Below are positions 1 to 29,796 of a stretch of DNA of 64,000 nt, piece after piece; within the stretch, counting starts at the first letter, position 1, and each line of letters begins with the position of its first letter. This DNA is from Mugil cephalus (lineage: Eukaryota > Chordata > Actinopteri > Mugiliformes > Mugilidae), in the NCBI RefSeq assembly GCF_022458985.1, contig NC_061783.1:82913-146912 (forward strand), in the 5' to 3' direction. The translations under genes and the position numbers were made by a program. The notes under the pieces were generated by a model. That model worked only from the letters and a program-made list of their open reading frames with translations. It was not told where the DNA came from and did no database searches.

Positions 1-469
1 CTGATCGTGATTGTGGATCATTGCGTTTTCTGGAGATGAGAAAACATATACACTACGTTCAAACGTTTTAGAACACCCTAATTGTTCCAGTTATTTATTG
101 CAATTCAAGTCATGCAAGCCCAATGAATAGCTTGAAATGGTACAAAGGTGAGTACTGAACAGCCAGAGGTTAAAAAAAAGGTTTGTTCACCCAAAACAGA
201 AAAATAATGTACATTTCATAATTAAACAAAAAGGCCTTTTTCAGGGAACATGAAGTGGGTTAACAATTTAAAGCTGTTCTACAGCAATGAAAGTTGAATC
301 AGCCTTGAAAGCTGGTGCTACCAATTCCTACAGGTGTTCCAACTTTTCTGGATTACTTGCAACCCCTTCTGTCTGCATAAAAACAGTGTTGGAAAACACT
401 GTGGTACCAGACCCACATGAGCATCAGGTGAACAGTATTGTACTGCAGAAAGTAGTGTTGTTACAAAAA
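1..469. other. No gene recognised; probable leading part of a decayed Tc1 copy
   Basis: AT-rich sequence with no recognisable coding exon. The part from about 250 to 469 leads directly into the Tc1-like remnant that follows and is probably its 5' non-coding portion, but I could not find an inverted terminal repeat here. Confidence 0.3.
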
Positions 470-1190
470 TGGCAAGAAAAAGGCAATTAACATGGAAGAG
501 AGACAGACCATCATAACACTTAAAAATGTAGGTCTTTTCTACAGGGGAAGTGCAAAGAAAGCCAAGGTGTCAGTGAGTACAGTTTTCTTCACCATCAAAA
601 GGCACTCAGAAACTGGGGGAAACTCTGACAGGAAGCGATCTGGCAGACCCAAAGCCACAACTGAATCAGAGGACAAGCTTCTGAGAGTTAACAGCCTGCG
701 TGATAGGCAGCTCACAGGACAACAGCTTCAAGCACAGTAGTCATGTAAGCAAGTCTCAGTTTCAACTGTGAAGAGAAGACTATGTGCTGCAGGTTTGACA
801 GGACGAGTTGCAGCAAGAAAGCCATTGCTAAGAGGTCAGAATAAGACAAAGAGGCTCTCCTGGGCCACAAAAAACTGCCATTGCACTACTGAAGACTGGA
901 AGAAGGTATTATGGACTGATAAATCAAAATTTCAAATCTGCGGTTCATCACACAGGATCTTTGTATGCCATCGAGTAGGCAAGATGATTGTACAGTGTGT
1001 GACATCAAACATGGAGGAGGAAGTGTGATGGTCTGGGGCTGTTTTGCTGGATCCAGGGTCGGTGACTTTTACAGAGTGAGCGACACCTTGAACCAAAACG
1101 GTTTGACTGGTTCTTGTGAGACACTGTAATTCTTTAACATCCTCAGTTTGTTCTTCATCAGTGCCTTGTTCCAGGCACTGGCCTGACCAT
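470..1190 (+). pseudogene. Decayed Tc1-like transposase
   Basis: Three broken plus-strand reading segments resemble a Tc1/mariner transposase. Positions 492-740 hold the N-terminal helix-turn-helix region, including the GRPKATT-type linker. Positions 768-1028 hold the start of the catalytic domain, with the WTDKSKF motif that carries the first catalytic Asp. A third segment at about 1027-1080 reads MVWGCFAG. A stop at 738-740 and frame changes separate the segments, and the C-terminal part with the second Asp and the Glu is missing. This is a dead copy, and it differs in sequence from the other Tc1 copies in the window. Confidence 0.75.
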
Positions 1191-1838
1191 TTTATCATAC
1201 CACCTTTCTCTTATGATGTTGAAGCTTAGAAAAGGAAATAAAGCTTGTGAAAAAGATAGTTCCTTACTTAGTGAGGGTGCCATTATTACTTGACAAGAAG
1301 TGCTATGTATGAGTACAGTGCATACCCAACAACAAAACAATGGAGGATATTGCCAAAGCCCTTGGCAATAAGTTCATTATTTGAATAAACTTAAAATTGC
1401 AAGTTAAATTAACTATTCTGGAAAAAGTAACCTGGCTGCCTTAAAAAGATAAGTTAAATACAACAAGATGCTTAGTTTAAACAACTTTCATTATTATGTT
1501 TGTACAACTAAATAAAAAATATTTTTTTTTGTTGTACTAGTCATTTCATGTTGTAAGTAGGATTTAGGTATGTACGACTTGAAATATCTTGTTGGTATCA
1601 CTGAAAAAACTTGTTGATTAAACTTAAAGTGTTAAGTTTATAGGACTATTTCATCGGCTTTACTCTTTTTCCCCATTTTCTCTAAGTTGAAGGGACTTAG
1701 ATATATGTGCAAATAACTAGCTTCTTAGTTTGCAAATTTTAAGGCAGCCAGGTTACAAATTATTTTAAGTTTAACCAACTTTCTTTTACAGTGCACCTGC
1801 CTTCATTAAATGGTGTGATGGTCACTTATTGGATTTAA
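1191..1838. other. AT-rich gap, nothing recognised
   Basis: No coding similarity or clear repeat boundary seen. The short string ggcagccaggtta occurs near 1743-1755, and its reverse complement taacctggctgcc near 1428-1440, about 300 bp apart. They could be the ends of a small MITE, but I did not establish target-site duplications. Confidence 0.3.
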
Positions 1839-2040
1839 ATGTCAAAACCTAAAGAACTTATTGACTTTAGGCCACATCAGGATACGACAGAAGCCAGCAC
1901 GGTTCACAATGGGCAGGAGCAACTTATCGACTCTTACAAATACCTTGGCACTATGTTTGTCTCACAGCTCAAATTTAAAGAAAACACTGAGCTTATTGTC
2001 AAACAGGGTCAACAAATAATTCATTTAATGAGGAAATAAC
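1839..2040 (+). pseudogene. Non-LTR retrotransposon fragment (reverse transcriptase C-terminal part)
   Basis: A 66-residue segment begins with SKPKELIDF and contains SYKYLGTMF, then KQGQQIIHLMRK. This pattern (K-T-K-E-x-x-x-D-F, then YKYLGT, then KKGQQR-x-x-x-L-R-K) is characteristic of the region after the catalytic domain in fish LINE reverse transcriptases. Only this short piece is present, so the clade cannot be assigned. Confidence 0.65.
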
Positions 2041-2289
2041 ATTCTTTTAATTTCTGTGACACTATTTTATTTATAACTTTTATCATTCGTTTATTGAGAG
2101 TCTTTTAACTTTTCTCTTTATCTGCTGATTCAGTGGGTTGTCTGTGAGTGAGAAGAATAGTTTGAACACAATTGTTAATGTTCAAAAATTACTGGTACTA
2201 AATAGCACAAGAATTTGGGCACAATCTGGGAGGAAAGAGTAGCTCAGGGAGCAAAATCAACAATAATTCAGATCACATTTTGTCGACAG

Positions 2290-2496
2290 AGTTTTTATTG
2301 CTGCCTCCTCGGCTCAGGTACACCCAGGACAGCTCGCCGGGCTAACACAGAAAGACAGACAACCATCCACACTCATGGCCAATTTAGAATCACCAATGAA
2401 ACTACTGATCATGTCTATGGACGATGGGAGTATTCGCAGAGAATGAACACAGACACAGGGAGAACAGGCAAACTCTACACAGAAAGGCCCCAGTAG
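2290..2496 (-). repeat. tRNA-type SINE fragment, minus orientation
   Basis: Read on the minus strand, this matches the body of the SINE common in fish genomes: a segment resembling ttctgtgtggagtttgc, then the motif describing an internal hairpin-poor body, then gattctaaattggcc. The GGTTCGAA-type B box is not clearly preserved. The call rests on remembered consensus words. Confidence 0.55.
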
Positions 2497-3641
2497 TGTA
2501 AAATAGTATGAAATTCATGTAGACAGACATGCGTATCAGCCTTTGAGATTGTGCTGATTTAAAATTAAGTACATTTGTTAGTTAATATTGTAATTTTAAA
2601 ATTGTGTGCTAAATAAAATCATTTTAGATTCATGATGTACATATTTTTGATATCAGTTGTTTATTGGTTACTTTATAACCACATAAGTTAATGCAATTTT
2701 GGAACAATTTGTCAAGATTCTCTCAATCACTGAAAGTGAGTATGGGGGTGAGTATTTGTATGGGGTAAGGTATCGCTTAAGACCTTCACTCCATTTTACT
2801 ATTGTGACGACCGTTGTCATGGGCATCTGAATTGTGAAAATTACATATGGTGGGTGTGTCTCACTACCTGTGTTTCCCTGAGGTTGCCATGGAACCCAAG
2901 TGACTGATTGACACCTGATGTGGAGCACCTGGGCCCGGTGTTCTGCTACTACTTTAGCCCTGCCTCTAATGGTCTCATTCTCTTATCTTCTTACTGCTCC
3001 GGCCCAACTCACAGCCAGCCTTTATGCTTTTGTCTTTTGTTTCCCATTACAACACTCGCACACATTACATTTACCCATGCATCCACATCCTCACTACTGA
3101 TTCCACTGATTTTCACATCTCACCGGTTTAACTCATTATGGTATTTAATTATTTTATGATAAATAAAGTACTGGTAAATTCGCCCCCACTCTTGTCCCTC
3201 CCTGTGCTTTGTTGTAACCACTTAGCTGGGTTGTAACACTATTGTCCATTAGTTATGGGTCAAATGAAAAAATTTTAATTTTAATTTTATCCTTCTTTAA
3301 TTATTCACAAGGTAATGCTTTTTTAAATAAACATATAACTGACTTTGGGGATTCAAATGCTCATATTCTTCAGAGTGCAATATCATATGTGTGTGTATGT
3401 ATATATTGAAAAATTGATACCCAGCTTAAAAAAAGTTTGTTTCCACTTATTTTAATACGCAATTTAGAAATGTTTTGCATTGCGCACGTTTTCACAATAA
3501 GCATACTAAATAATTCCTCGAGTGTGAGTATACAAATGCTTAAACTTTTAAGAATTTGTAACAGTACATTACTTAGATCACCAAATTTAAATTACAGATA
3601 TTTGTACCAATTCTTTGAAAAACTGTCTCGCCCATTTTATA

Positions 3642-3645
<4 letters not shown>
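2497..3645. other. Gap downstream of chtop, no gene recognised
   Basis: Mixed AT-rich sequence. A stretch at about 2880-3240 is richer in C and T and ends in ataaataaag near 3163, which resembles the tail of a retroelement, but no protein match is visible. The 3' UTR of chtop should lie in the right part of this stretch; an ATTAAA on the minus strand (tttaat at 3451-3456) is one possible polyadenylation signal, unproven. Confidence 0.3.
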
Positions 3646-3672
<27 letters not shown>

Positions 3673-3674
3673 AA
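3646..3674. repeat. Homopolymer tract C19-A10
   Basis: Nineteen consecutive C (3646-3664) are followed directly by ten A (3665-3674). Read as mRNA from chtop on the minus strand this would be a T-run followed by a G-run in the 3' UTR, if the UTR reaches here. Such tracts are length-unstable and error-prone in sequencing. Confidence 0.9.
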
Positions 3675-3956
3675 CAGAATCTTAAAAAAACATGCCATCA
3701 TGCTTACAAAGGTCCCTTCACAGAGTTATTCCACAATTAAAATTGGTTCTGCAGGAGCATGTCAGGCAGAACTGAGTTTTGGTTGAAACAAATTTAGGTG
3801 ATTATCTGTTGTTCCAAAGCTCAGAGTCCTGAAACATAACTAGTCTCTCCTACATTATTAACAATACCTTCTCAGTACATTAACACTATGCTGCATATGT
3901 GACTTCAGCTGTACAGTTATGCAGCGACACTACATATGCCTTAGCTCCAAAGTCTT

Positions 3957-21577
<17,621 letters not shown>

Positions 21578-21739
21578 CTGCAGAGAGACAAGAAAGAAAA
21601 AAGAAAAAAAAAGTTAATCCCTAAATAGCAAGTAAGCAAAATCTGAACCATAAGTACCTATGGTATCAGTCTAGACTAGTCTAGCCCATCACCCGAAATT
21701 TAAGCATGGTAGTATGATAGTATTGTCACACATATTATT

Positions 21740-22090
21740 ATTATTTATCCTATGGGGATATTCGGTGTCCAGTAGCTTCATCACACAGACACAGATAAAA
21801 AGATATTCATAATAATATGAATGTATAATGCTGCGTAAAAAGGATTGGCAGAAATGACCAAAGTCCAGTGAGTTTCCTCACAGGGAGGCGTTGTATAGTC
21901 TTATAGCCTAAGGGACAAATTACCTCCTCAACCTGTATGTGGAGCAAGACAGAGACAGCAGCCTGTCACAGAATGAGCTTCTCTGCCTGACTATGGTGTC
22001 ATGTGGTGGACAGTGTTCATGATGGACTGGAGTTTGTTCAAGGCCCTTGCTGTTCCTGTACCACAGAGCCTGCCTTCTGTATCCGTTTCT
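21740..22090 (-). repeat. LINE 3'-region fragment
   Basis: Plus-strand words such as atttatcctatggggat, cagcctgtcacagaatgagct and ttcatgatggactggagttt are common in the tail part of fish non-LTR retrotransposons in reverse orientation. A related start (gtccagtag-ttcgtc) recurs at 27290. No reading frame. Confidence 0.45.
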
Positions 22091-24313
22091 GTATCGGGTC
22101 TGGACAGTGTGGTGGACAATCCATGTGTGAAATTGACTTGAACCACTCTTTCACAATTTGATACCCCATGAATACTGGCAGTAGTCCTGTTCGCATGGGA
22201 TTCGTTTTACCTGTGTTCCTCCGGTAATTTCTATCAATCGCAGAGGTCATCTGTGATCTTAATCCCGTGCGAATCATCCATGTCAATGATTTGTAAAGTA
22301 AAAATTACACTGCAAATAACCTACCATAATTCTTGTAACTCAGAGGTCCTCTGATAAAACTAATCCAGTGCAAATCGACATCTCTGTGATTTAAGGGTGA
22401 GTTCTTACTTTTTCGCGACTTTTGTTTGATTTGCAGCTTGCGTTTTTCTGCCTTTTGTCTCTTAAGAATTATGACGTGGATATGCTTTAATTCAAAGTTT
22501 GGACAGATGTTAGTTGAGATGTCGCTGAACTATTCTCCCGTTTAGACAGATGAAACCATGAAATCACTCATTAATGTGTTCATCGGCAAAGGTGGAGCTG
22601 ATTTAAATACCGCCAGGTTGTTGATAATTTCTTCTTTAGGATAAATAGTATCAAAAATACATTTTTATCATCCATTATAATTTGCAAAGTAATTAAAACT
22701 GTCTCTAAAACGCAGTGGAGTGAGGCTGAAAGTAGACATAACGCATCGTGCATTTGAGTAAAACAGAGTTTGTTTATCCCGTGTGAATGCACCACATGAA
22801 AGACAGACGTAATGGTCCTCAGGTAAAACTAATCCATTGAGAATAGGGGTATTGTCATCTTGGAATATGCCCGTGCAATCAGAGAAGAAGAAATCCATGA
22901 TGATGGAATAACCCGGGGATTCTGTTTTTTTAGGGTGTCAGCTGACCTCATTCTTTGGGCACATAATATTCCTGAACATCGCTCTGACCAATTGCGGCAG
23001 CCCAGGATTATAGCACAATAAAAAAAATAAAAAAATAAAAAATTACTTTGAACGTGAATAATTAAACATAACAAAATAAATAAAATAAAAAAAATAAACA
23101 TAAAAAACAACACCAACCAAAGAGCCAAACGCGTTTGTCCTTTGCATGTTCAAAAAGGGGTGGGAAGAAGTAATCAATAATTACCCACTTCCAAATAACA
23201 ATAATAGTCCTAACAAAAACAAAGTAAACCAACTACTAATATCATAGTAAATCCAATAGTCATCAAGAGAAAAAAAAACAAAGAAAGGAATAAAAGAAAC
23301 TATGTCAACCACCATGATCTTTAATCAGTCTTATTCCTGTACTTTTTAAAAATTATGTTTTTATACTTGTTCTTAAACTGCTCTATGTTTGGACATTGTG
23401 TCAGTTCATCACTCATACAATTATAAACATAAACAGATACACACCTTTCCAGGTCAATATTAAAGTGTTTTGCAGCTTCCTCTCCTGTATTTTACTGTGC
23501 ATATAAAAACGTCTTCTTGAAGTCCACATTAAATTTTCTTCTTTGTGCCATATGAGCAGATTTCAACAATACCGTGATAATTCTGGTTACAGTAATCGTG
23601 ATATAATATTTTCATTTTGTTACATCTCATTTAGTCACTCATTTAAAAAATACCTGGATCCGCGCAAATACTGATCCGGACATGTGAATGGTTGGTGCAA
23701 TGGGTGAACATGCAGGGTGTCCAAGAAGCAATTTGGGGATTTTAGGTATTTGCTCAAGACACTGGACATCGTGGGAATTAACCTTTCACCGCGTTCACTG
23801 CCCGCCAATCCAGAAGTTATGAAACAGCATCAGTAAGGACAAAATATAGTAAGTAGAATATGAAGAAGTTGATCTGTTTCTAGAGATGCACCGATACATT
23901 GGCTGAACATCGGTGTCGGCCAAGATTTGCCTCATAAATTACCATCATGCCATGACATGACTGATGGCAGTGGCTGATGTTTGTTTCTTGATTGGCATGT
24001 TGCACGATCACTATGCTAAGAGATACCCTTTCTCTCTTTTTTTGGAGCTGCAATTGATGGAAGGGAGTGCATCACCTGTGTATTTTCCTTGATCAGCTGA
24101 AACAAGAAGTCAATTGTGTATGGAACTTCACAGTCTGGGAGAAAGATCTGCGATACGCAGTTTGCAATGCATGTGCTATTTCTAGAGGCAGTACTGTAAG
24201 AAACGATTTTAACATATCCAATCTCATAGCCGACTAAAAATGTCGGCTATGTGAGGTGAATGGCCAAAGGTTAAGTTTGTACGAGGCACGACAAGTGTAG
24301 GTTTTTTTCCCAC
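22091..24313. other. Intergenic sequence upstream of chtop, no gene recognised
   Basis: At 22310-22420 and again at about 22800-22860 the words taaaactaatcca and tcctc recur, suggesting a repeat pair of unknown family. A/T-rich homopolymer-like DNA lies at 23015-23110. The non-coding first exon and promoter of chtop should lie in or beyond this interval, but I could not place them. Confidence 0.35.
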
Positions 24314-24783
24314 AAAACCCCCATAGACCCCCATGTTAAAAAGCCCAACTTTACAGCATTATTAGCCATGTTTACAGCACATGTTTACAGCCTGGTTCAA
24401 AAATGGTTTAAGTCTCAATGGTTTATTTCACTATTCCTAACAACTGTATGGAGGAGGATTATTTTCTAACTCATTTGTTTAGTTTTTATTAATGTTTAAA
24501 ATTCTGCATAATTAAGGGCGTTCCCGCTTTGAGTGACAGGTGCTGCCAGAGGCCGCTCGCTGCTAGCCTTGGTTTCTGTGCTAGTCCTCACCTGAGCTAA
24601 TGACAACTTTTCGGCTGAGTTTGAGGTTTTGGCCCATTTGGATCATTTTAAATAAAAAATAATAATTGTCTGCTGTGCTGCACCTCCCACAAGACCATCC
24701 GGTAAGTGAATTTGGAGAATTATTCTTATGGTCGGTGTCGGTGCCCAATTTAGCCAGTCCGGTAGCTGAAGTTAACTATCTAA
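24314..24783. repeat. Left arm of a large inverted repeat
   Basis: Inverted counterpart of 29228-29601. Matching words in order include acccccatagacccccatgt, cccaactttaca, ttctgcataattaagggcg, cgttcccgctttgagtgaca, ccggtaagtgaatttggaga and gtccggtagct. Indels account for the different arm lengths (470 and 374 bp). Confidence 0.85.
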
Positions 24784-24808
24784 TTAGCCAGCTAATGAAT
24801 AAGTCTTA

Positions 24809-25597
24809 CCCCTAAAATCCACCGGGTCAGTCCGCGTCGCGTATTGTAAGCGTCGCGTCATCGCGAGTAATACGCGCCCATTAAAGTCAATGTATCAATC
24901 TCCACCGGCTCTGTAGTGCTCCGTTTCAGACGCGTCCCAGAAGCGTCTCGACGCTCGGCCACTCGGGCATTACGCCTCTGTCCTATTTTTGACGCTCGAT
25001 GCGAGCTACACGCGTCAAACTGGACAGAGAGCGGATCGTTCGGTCAGGAAGTCAGACAGAAATTGCGGAGCGAATCCGGTCGTTTTTTCAAAATAAAACA
25101 CCATGAACAGACTCCGGGTCGTATTTCCTTTTGCTAGATCAACATTACGCTATCATTCCGTAGCAGTTCTAGTTTTGACTGAGCCGTTGCTAAACCGCGC
25201 CAAGCTCGCATGACAGGAAATACGACACAGAATCAACGTAAAACACTTCTGCCCCCTTTCAAAATAAAACACAATACGCCGTTCACGTAGGCACACAACT
25301 TCACATCAACATTACAAACTGAAGTGGAGCAGCATAAAATCATTTATGATCCAACACATTCTTTTTATAAGGACAATACAAGAGCGGACAAAGCCTGGAA
25401 TGTAATCCCGCAGTCTCGTGTACGTCCAGGATTATCGCGTGATCTCGTGATACCGCGTGAATATGGCCGGCTCGCAAACCAGCGCTACGGTGCCGCGCCC
25501 ATGTCGTGCCCGGTGAGTGCTGACGCAGAGTGGAGGACGGACCAAATATGCGACGCTTGCGAGGCGCGACGCAGACGGACCCGGTGGATTTTCGGGG
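24809..25597. mobile_element. 789-bp MITE with TTA target duplications
   Basis: The ends are inverted: the left begins cccctaaaatccaccgggtc, the right ends acccggtggattttcgggg. TTA flanks both sides (24806-24808, 25598-25600), fitting a PIF/Harbinger-type insertion. The interior is rich in CG (gcgtcgcgtattgtaagcg, acgcgtc) and has its own shorter inverted words (cgtatttcc ... ggaaatacg). It sits just inside the left arm of the large inverted repeat. Confidence 0.8.
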
Positions 25598-25600
25598 TTA

Positions 25601-28600
25601 GGCTAGCCTTCCAGCGAGGCTCCGGTTTGTTAGCCAGGCTAACGGGAGGGATCTATCAAACCGCCACCGACGTCAACTGTAAATAATAATTAATAATACT
25701 TTGAAGTGTGTCAACTTGGGAAATATTAATTCACCACATAAAGTACGAGACATTAATGTCTCGTTCACGTTACCTTTTCCATGCGACCAATGTTACGGTA
25801 AAATACGGAAAAGAAAATATTAATGTTATATTACTGTATGGGTTCATACATAATATACGTTACTCTAGGTATTGAAACGAGGTTTATATGGTAGTAGTTT
25901 AGGTTAGACGGTAATATAAATTAAGATCGAGGAACCAAAATGTGAATATGCGTAATAATATTTCGTACACATACACATTATGTACATTATTTTATATGTT
26001 TGTCTGTGTAAAATTCAGGTGACCCAGATGTTCTACATGAGATGAAGAACTGGACTAGCAGGACTTGAATCTGGGTAGAGAACACTTTGAAAGTCATCAC
26101 TCCATCGCTGAGTTTTAGTACAGCCCAGATGTGAAATGTGACTCATAACTTGTAACCGGGAGCGAGCCCACTGTGTTAGCCGACTGCTAGCACCTCGGAT
26201 AGCGATTAGCCTAGCTCGGTAGCCTGTTGGAGTTGGAGTATCCGATTGTGGGCGGAGTAAAGCTCATCCAACATGGCGACCGCAGGCTCCGCCCACTTCG
26301 GGCATCATTTTCGAGATTCAGAATCCAAAGGGTGACGTCACGGTGGGTTTGTCCATACAGTCACTGGCTAAAATATTATAACCTCCTCAGACATTAACAG
26401 CAACTGAGAAGGAGGGCAGATCTCACTTCATGACCCCCTACCCCTACCGCACACCCAAATGTATGTGTACACAAGACACACTGCAAGCTTCATTATCCAG
26501 CTGTGTGCCTTATGACAAGAAAAGTGACAAGTTGTAAGCTTCATTTCAAGCTGAGGATTTGTTAGAAAAAGATTGGTCTGTTTTATTTTATGGGCTATTT
26601 TTTCTAAGATACCTTTATTTAAATGTGAACCTCACATGAAGCTTTAGAAGTTCAAAAAAGCTGCTCATGTTATACAGTATTTTTTATTTTTTATATTATT
26701 GTTTGAACAGCTAAGCATAATTTTTAATTTTTTAATAAGCTGAAGAAACCCGTTTATGTACTGCACTGTGTTTAACTTCATTTAAATAGCCATTTTCAAT
26801 AATACTACTGTATCATATTTGGCTTTTACTTTGACTCAACATTTAGCGCACTCTGCAGAACAAATATTGCCATACATATAGTATATTGATATTAAACCTA
26901 AATATATCATGATATGAGTTTTGGTCCATATTGCCCAGCCCTACTTCTGCTAATCACAGGGCTTGAACCACAGATATCTGACTGAAAACCTAATATTCAC
27001 ATCATTCAACCACTATAACTCCTTTGTAGTTAGTAAGATACACAACTGGAAACAACCACATTCTAATATAGCAGCCAGACTACATCTCCCTCCATGAACG
27101 TTATAATTTTCTGATTACGTTATCAACGTTGTGATCATTTTGGAGGATATAGTTTGTGGTGCAGTTAAACTGTATTGTATTAAATACAACAGTATGTTCA
27201 CTGTTTAGCCTAGCCAACTGAAATGGTGTTGCCAAAAACAGTTGAATGAATAGATAGATAGTTATACTTTATTTAACACGTAGGACGTGTCCAGTAGATT
27301 CGTCGCATAGAAACAGTATAAGATATGAAAGACATTTAAATCGTGTAATTATAATTCGGCAGGTAATCTGTGGCACAATATATAGTGGGTCCAAGGATTC
27401 GAACCAAGTCTACTTCTGACTGAGCCCACAAGTGTCATCCTACATCATATTGTCGGTAGCTGCTGTCCTCCAAAGGTTAAATATCTGCATCACGACAGAC
27501 GGCATATATTTTTTATTCAAAATCATACAATTGTAGTGTAATTTGCAAACCTCTTTCGTAAACTATATTAATTCAAACATGGCAAATATTGGCTATCCTG
27601 TTTGTCAAATTTATTTGCACGCAATGTCAGTAATAACCTAATAATTTTAACTCGTTTAAATACGCATATATATATTGTAAATTATTACTTACTGTATATG
27701 TTGCGTCCGTGGAGAAAAGCCTACTACTCAGCTAGGTTAGCTTGCTACTACGGCGCGACGTGTCCGTGTCCTTATATTCTTCTTTTCTTATTAAAGCTGT
27801 TTAAACAAGCGCTGTAAAAACTCTAAAGCATACTCTCGTTGAATTTGAATGGTATCCAGAATATTTTTAAAATTCGAGATAAGGTTCCGTGCTTTCTCCT
27901 TAAAATGGTGCAGCTAGGTAAGAAAATGGTGAAGCTCTATTCTAATGACCCCAACGTCATACCTTCGTAACTTCCTGTGTGGTTGAGTTGATCGCAGACA
28001 TAATAAAGGATAGACGCCACATTGGTTGCTGCCACCTATGGAAGCTGACGAGCCGTGTGGCCGCCATGTTGGACCGGTCATCCACTAATCTGTTTAAAAG
28101 GAATTAATGTGACAATAAATCACAGGAATGTCAGACATGTGACAATCATACAGGATGAGTAGTTACATTGAGAAACAGTTTTTCATACTTTGCGCAGACT
28201 TAACAGTAATAGAATATTTATGATGTTTGTAGTGTATGACATAATGCACACACATACAGACAGTGCTATTCAGCCCTTTTACTTAATTAAAAGTAGGAGA
28301 AATAACATCTGATTCTATGAACATAATCACTATAATTATATACACATGCATATAAATACGCACACAAAGATATTTGAAAGATATTTGAAATACATACCAC
28401 CAATCCACTTTATTTATATAGCACATTTAAAAACCACAGGAGAAGCCAAAGTGCTTTACATTAGGACATAAAATAGGTTTAGGATTAAGATAAAAGGCAT
28501 AAAAAAGACTAAGAAAATTTAATGAGAGCCAGTATATATCTTAATGAAACGGTTTGAGCTAAAACCCTTGAAAGAGGACAGTTTTGCATAGCTTCTTTGT

Positions 28601-29227
28601 TAAAAAGGCAACAAGTTTTAATCATGGTTATCAATGCCAAACTGTGTCTCTTCAATATGTCTCTTCAATGTGTTCTCTGACCAAGAAAACATCCTCGGTG
28701 CCATTCACAAACAATGGCTGAAATGTTGGCAAATGGAGATGGAAGCTCTTCAGCGGAGGACATCTCCACTGCAGATACGGACACAGTGTCATCATATGCC
28801 GCCACCTTGTCTGAGGTGACCCGGTGACACGCCACATTGAACCAGCAGAAAATGGACTGGAACTGGCATGCAAATTAATTAATGTTCCATCCCTTTTGTT
28901 GGGAAAAACACATAAAAGACATACAGTACATCAAAAATATTGATGAAATATTCTTTCAGAATTTATTGAAATTAGAAAAGCTCTACAATTGTTCTGTCTG
29001 AGCCAATCTGATCTGTGTCAGTCAATGTATTTACATGCAGTTTAATCATCACATATCTGAATGTGGTCCTTGTGCGATGCAATGGAGAAAATCGAATAAC
29101 AGGCGAATAATAGGTGGTGATATGCGTCTTATCAACGAGTTAATATGGCCCCTTGTCCAGCTGACCTAATACTCACATAATAAAGAGTTGTTCATGTGGC
29201 AGACGGTAGACCGCCCTTTCTGTTTAT
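25601..29227. other. Interior of the large inverted-repeat structure
   Basis: No transposase or other protein recognised on either strand. A (GATA)n start followed by actttatttaac at about 27246-27280 resembles a LINE tail. Words with catggcgaccg / ggccgccatgtt occur at 26272 and 28055. At 28395-28470 a fragment (ccactttatttatatagcac...caaagtgctttaca) matches the 3' end common to L2-type LINEs, and at about 29030-29130 a gtttaca-type MITE piece related to 54245-54410 is present. Confidence 0.45.
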
Positions 29228-29601
29228 TTAGATAGTTAACTTGAGCTACCGGACTGCCTATATTAGGTACTGACACCGACCATAACAATAATTCTCCAAA
29301 TTCACTTACCGGATGGTCTTTTAGGAGGTGCAGCAAAGCAGACTATTATTTTATAAATGATCCAAAACGGACCAAAACTTTAAACTCATTAGCTCAGATG
29401 AGGACTAGCAGAGAGAACAAAGCTAGCAGCTAGCGATCTGGCAGCGCCCCCTGTCACTCAAAGCGGGAACGCCCTTAATTATGCAGAATTTTAAACGTTA
29501 ATGAAAAATAAGCAAATGAGTTAGAAAAAACATTTTTTGCACCAGGCTGTAAACATGTGTTGTAAAGTTGGACTTTCTAACATGGGGGTCTATGGCGTTT
29601 T
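29228..29601. repeat. Right arm of the large inverted repeat
   Basis: Reverse complement of 24314-24783 with indels. The repeat-like sequence seems to go on to about 29700 (gccagcctcaagcggccact..., gcacttccgcatggg), which I recall as part of a family frequent in spiny-rayed fish. It ends about 100-200 bp before the snapin start codon. Confidence 0.8.
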
Positions 29602-29796
29602 GCTCCCTTTTGCAGCCAGCCTCAAGCGGCCACTCGATGAACTGCATTTATTTGCACTTCCGCATGGGCTTTCATCGCTCAGACCAGGAGGTTGCAACCA
29701 GCCGCCTGGTTTAGACCGGTCCAAGATGGTAGTGACGTTTCTCGCGCTGGAGCAGCCTGCTCTTTATTATGTCTGTGGGGTTGATGGTTCATCAAA
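29602..29796 (+). promoter_or_regulatory. Presumed snapin promoter and 5' UTR
   Basis: The sequence directly before the snapin ATG has no TATA box. It contains ccaagatggtagtgacgttt at 29723-29742, which combines a YY1-like aagatgg and a CREB-like tgacgt core, elements usual in TATA-less housekeeping promoters. This is an inference from position and motifs; the start of transcription is not visible in sequence. Confidence 0.35.

Noticed and set aside
25324..25686. Open stretch of 120 codons on the plus strand
   Set aside because: It lies mostly inside the CG-rich MITE 24809-25597, has no recognisable domain, and its openness is explained by the CG-rich composition.
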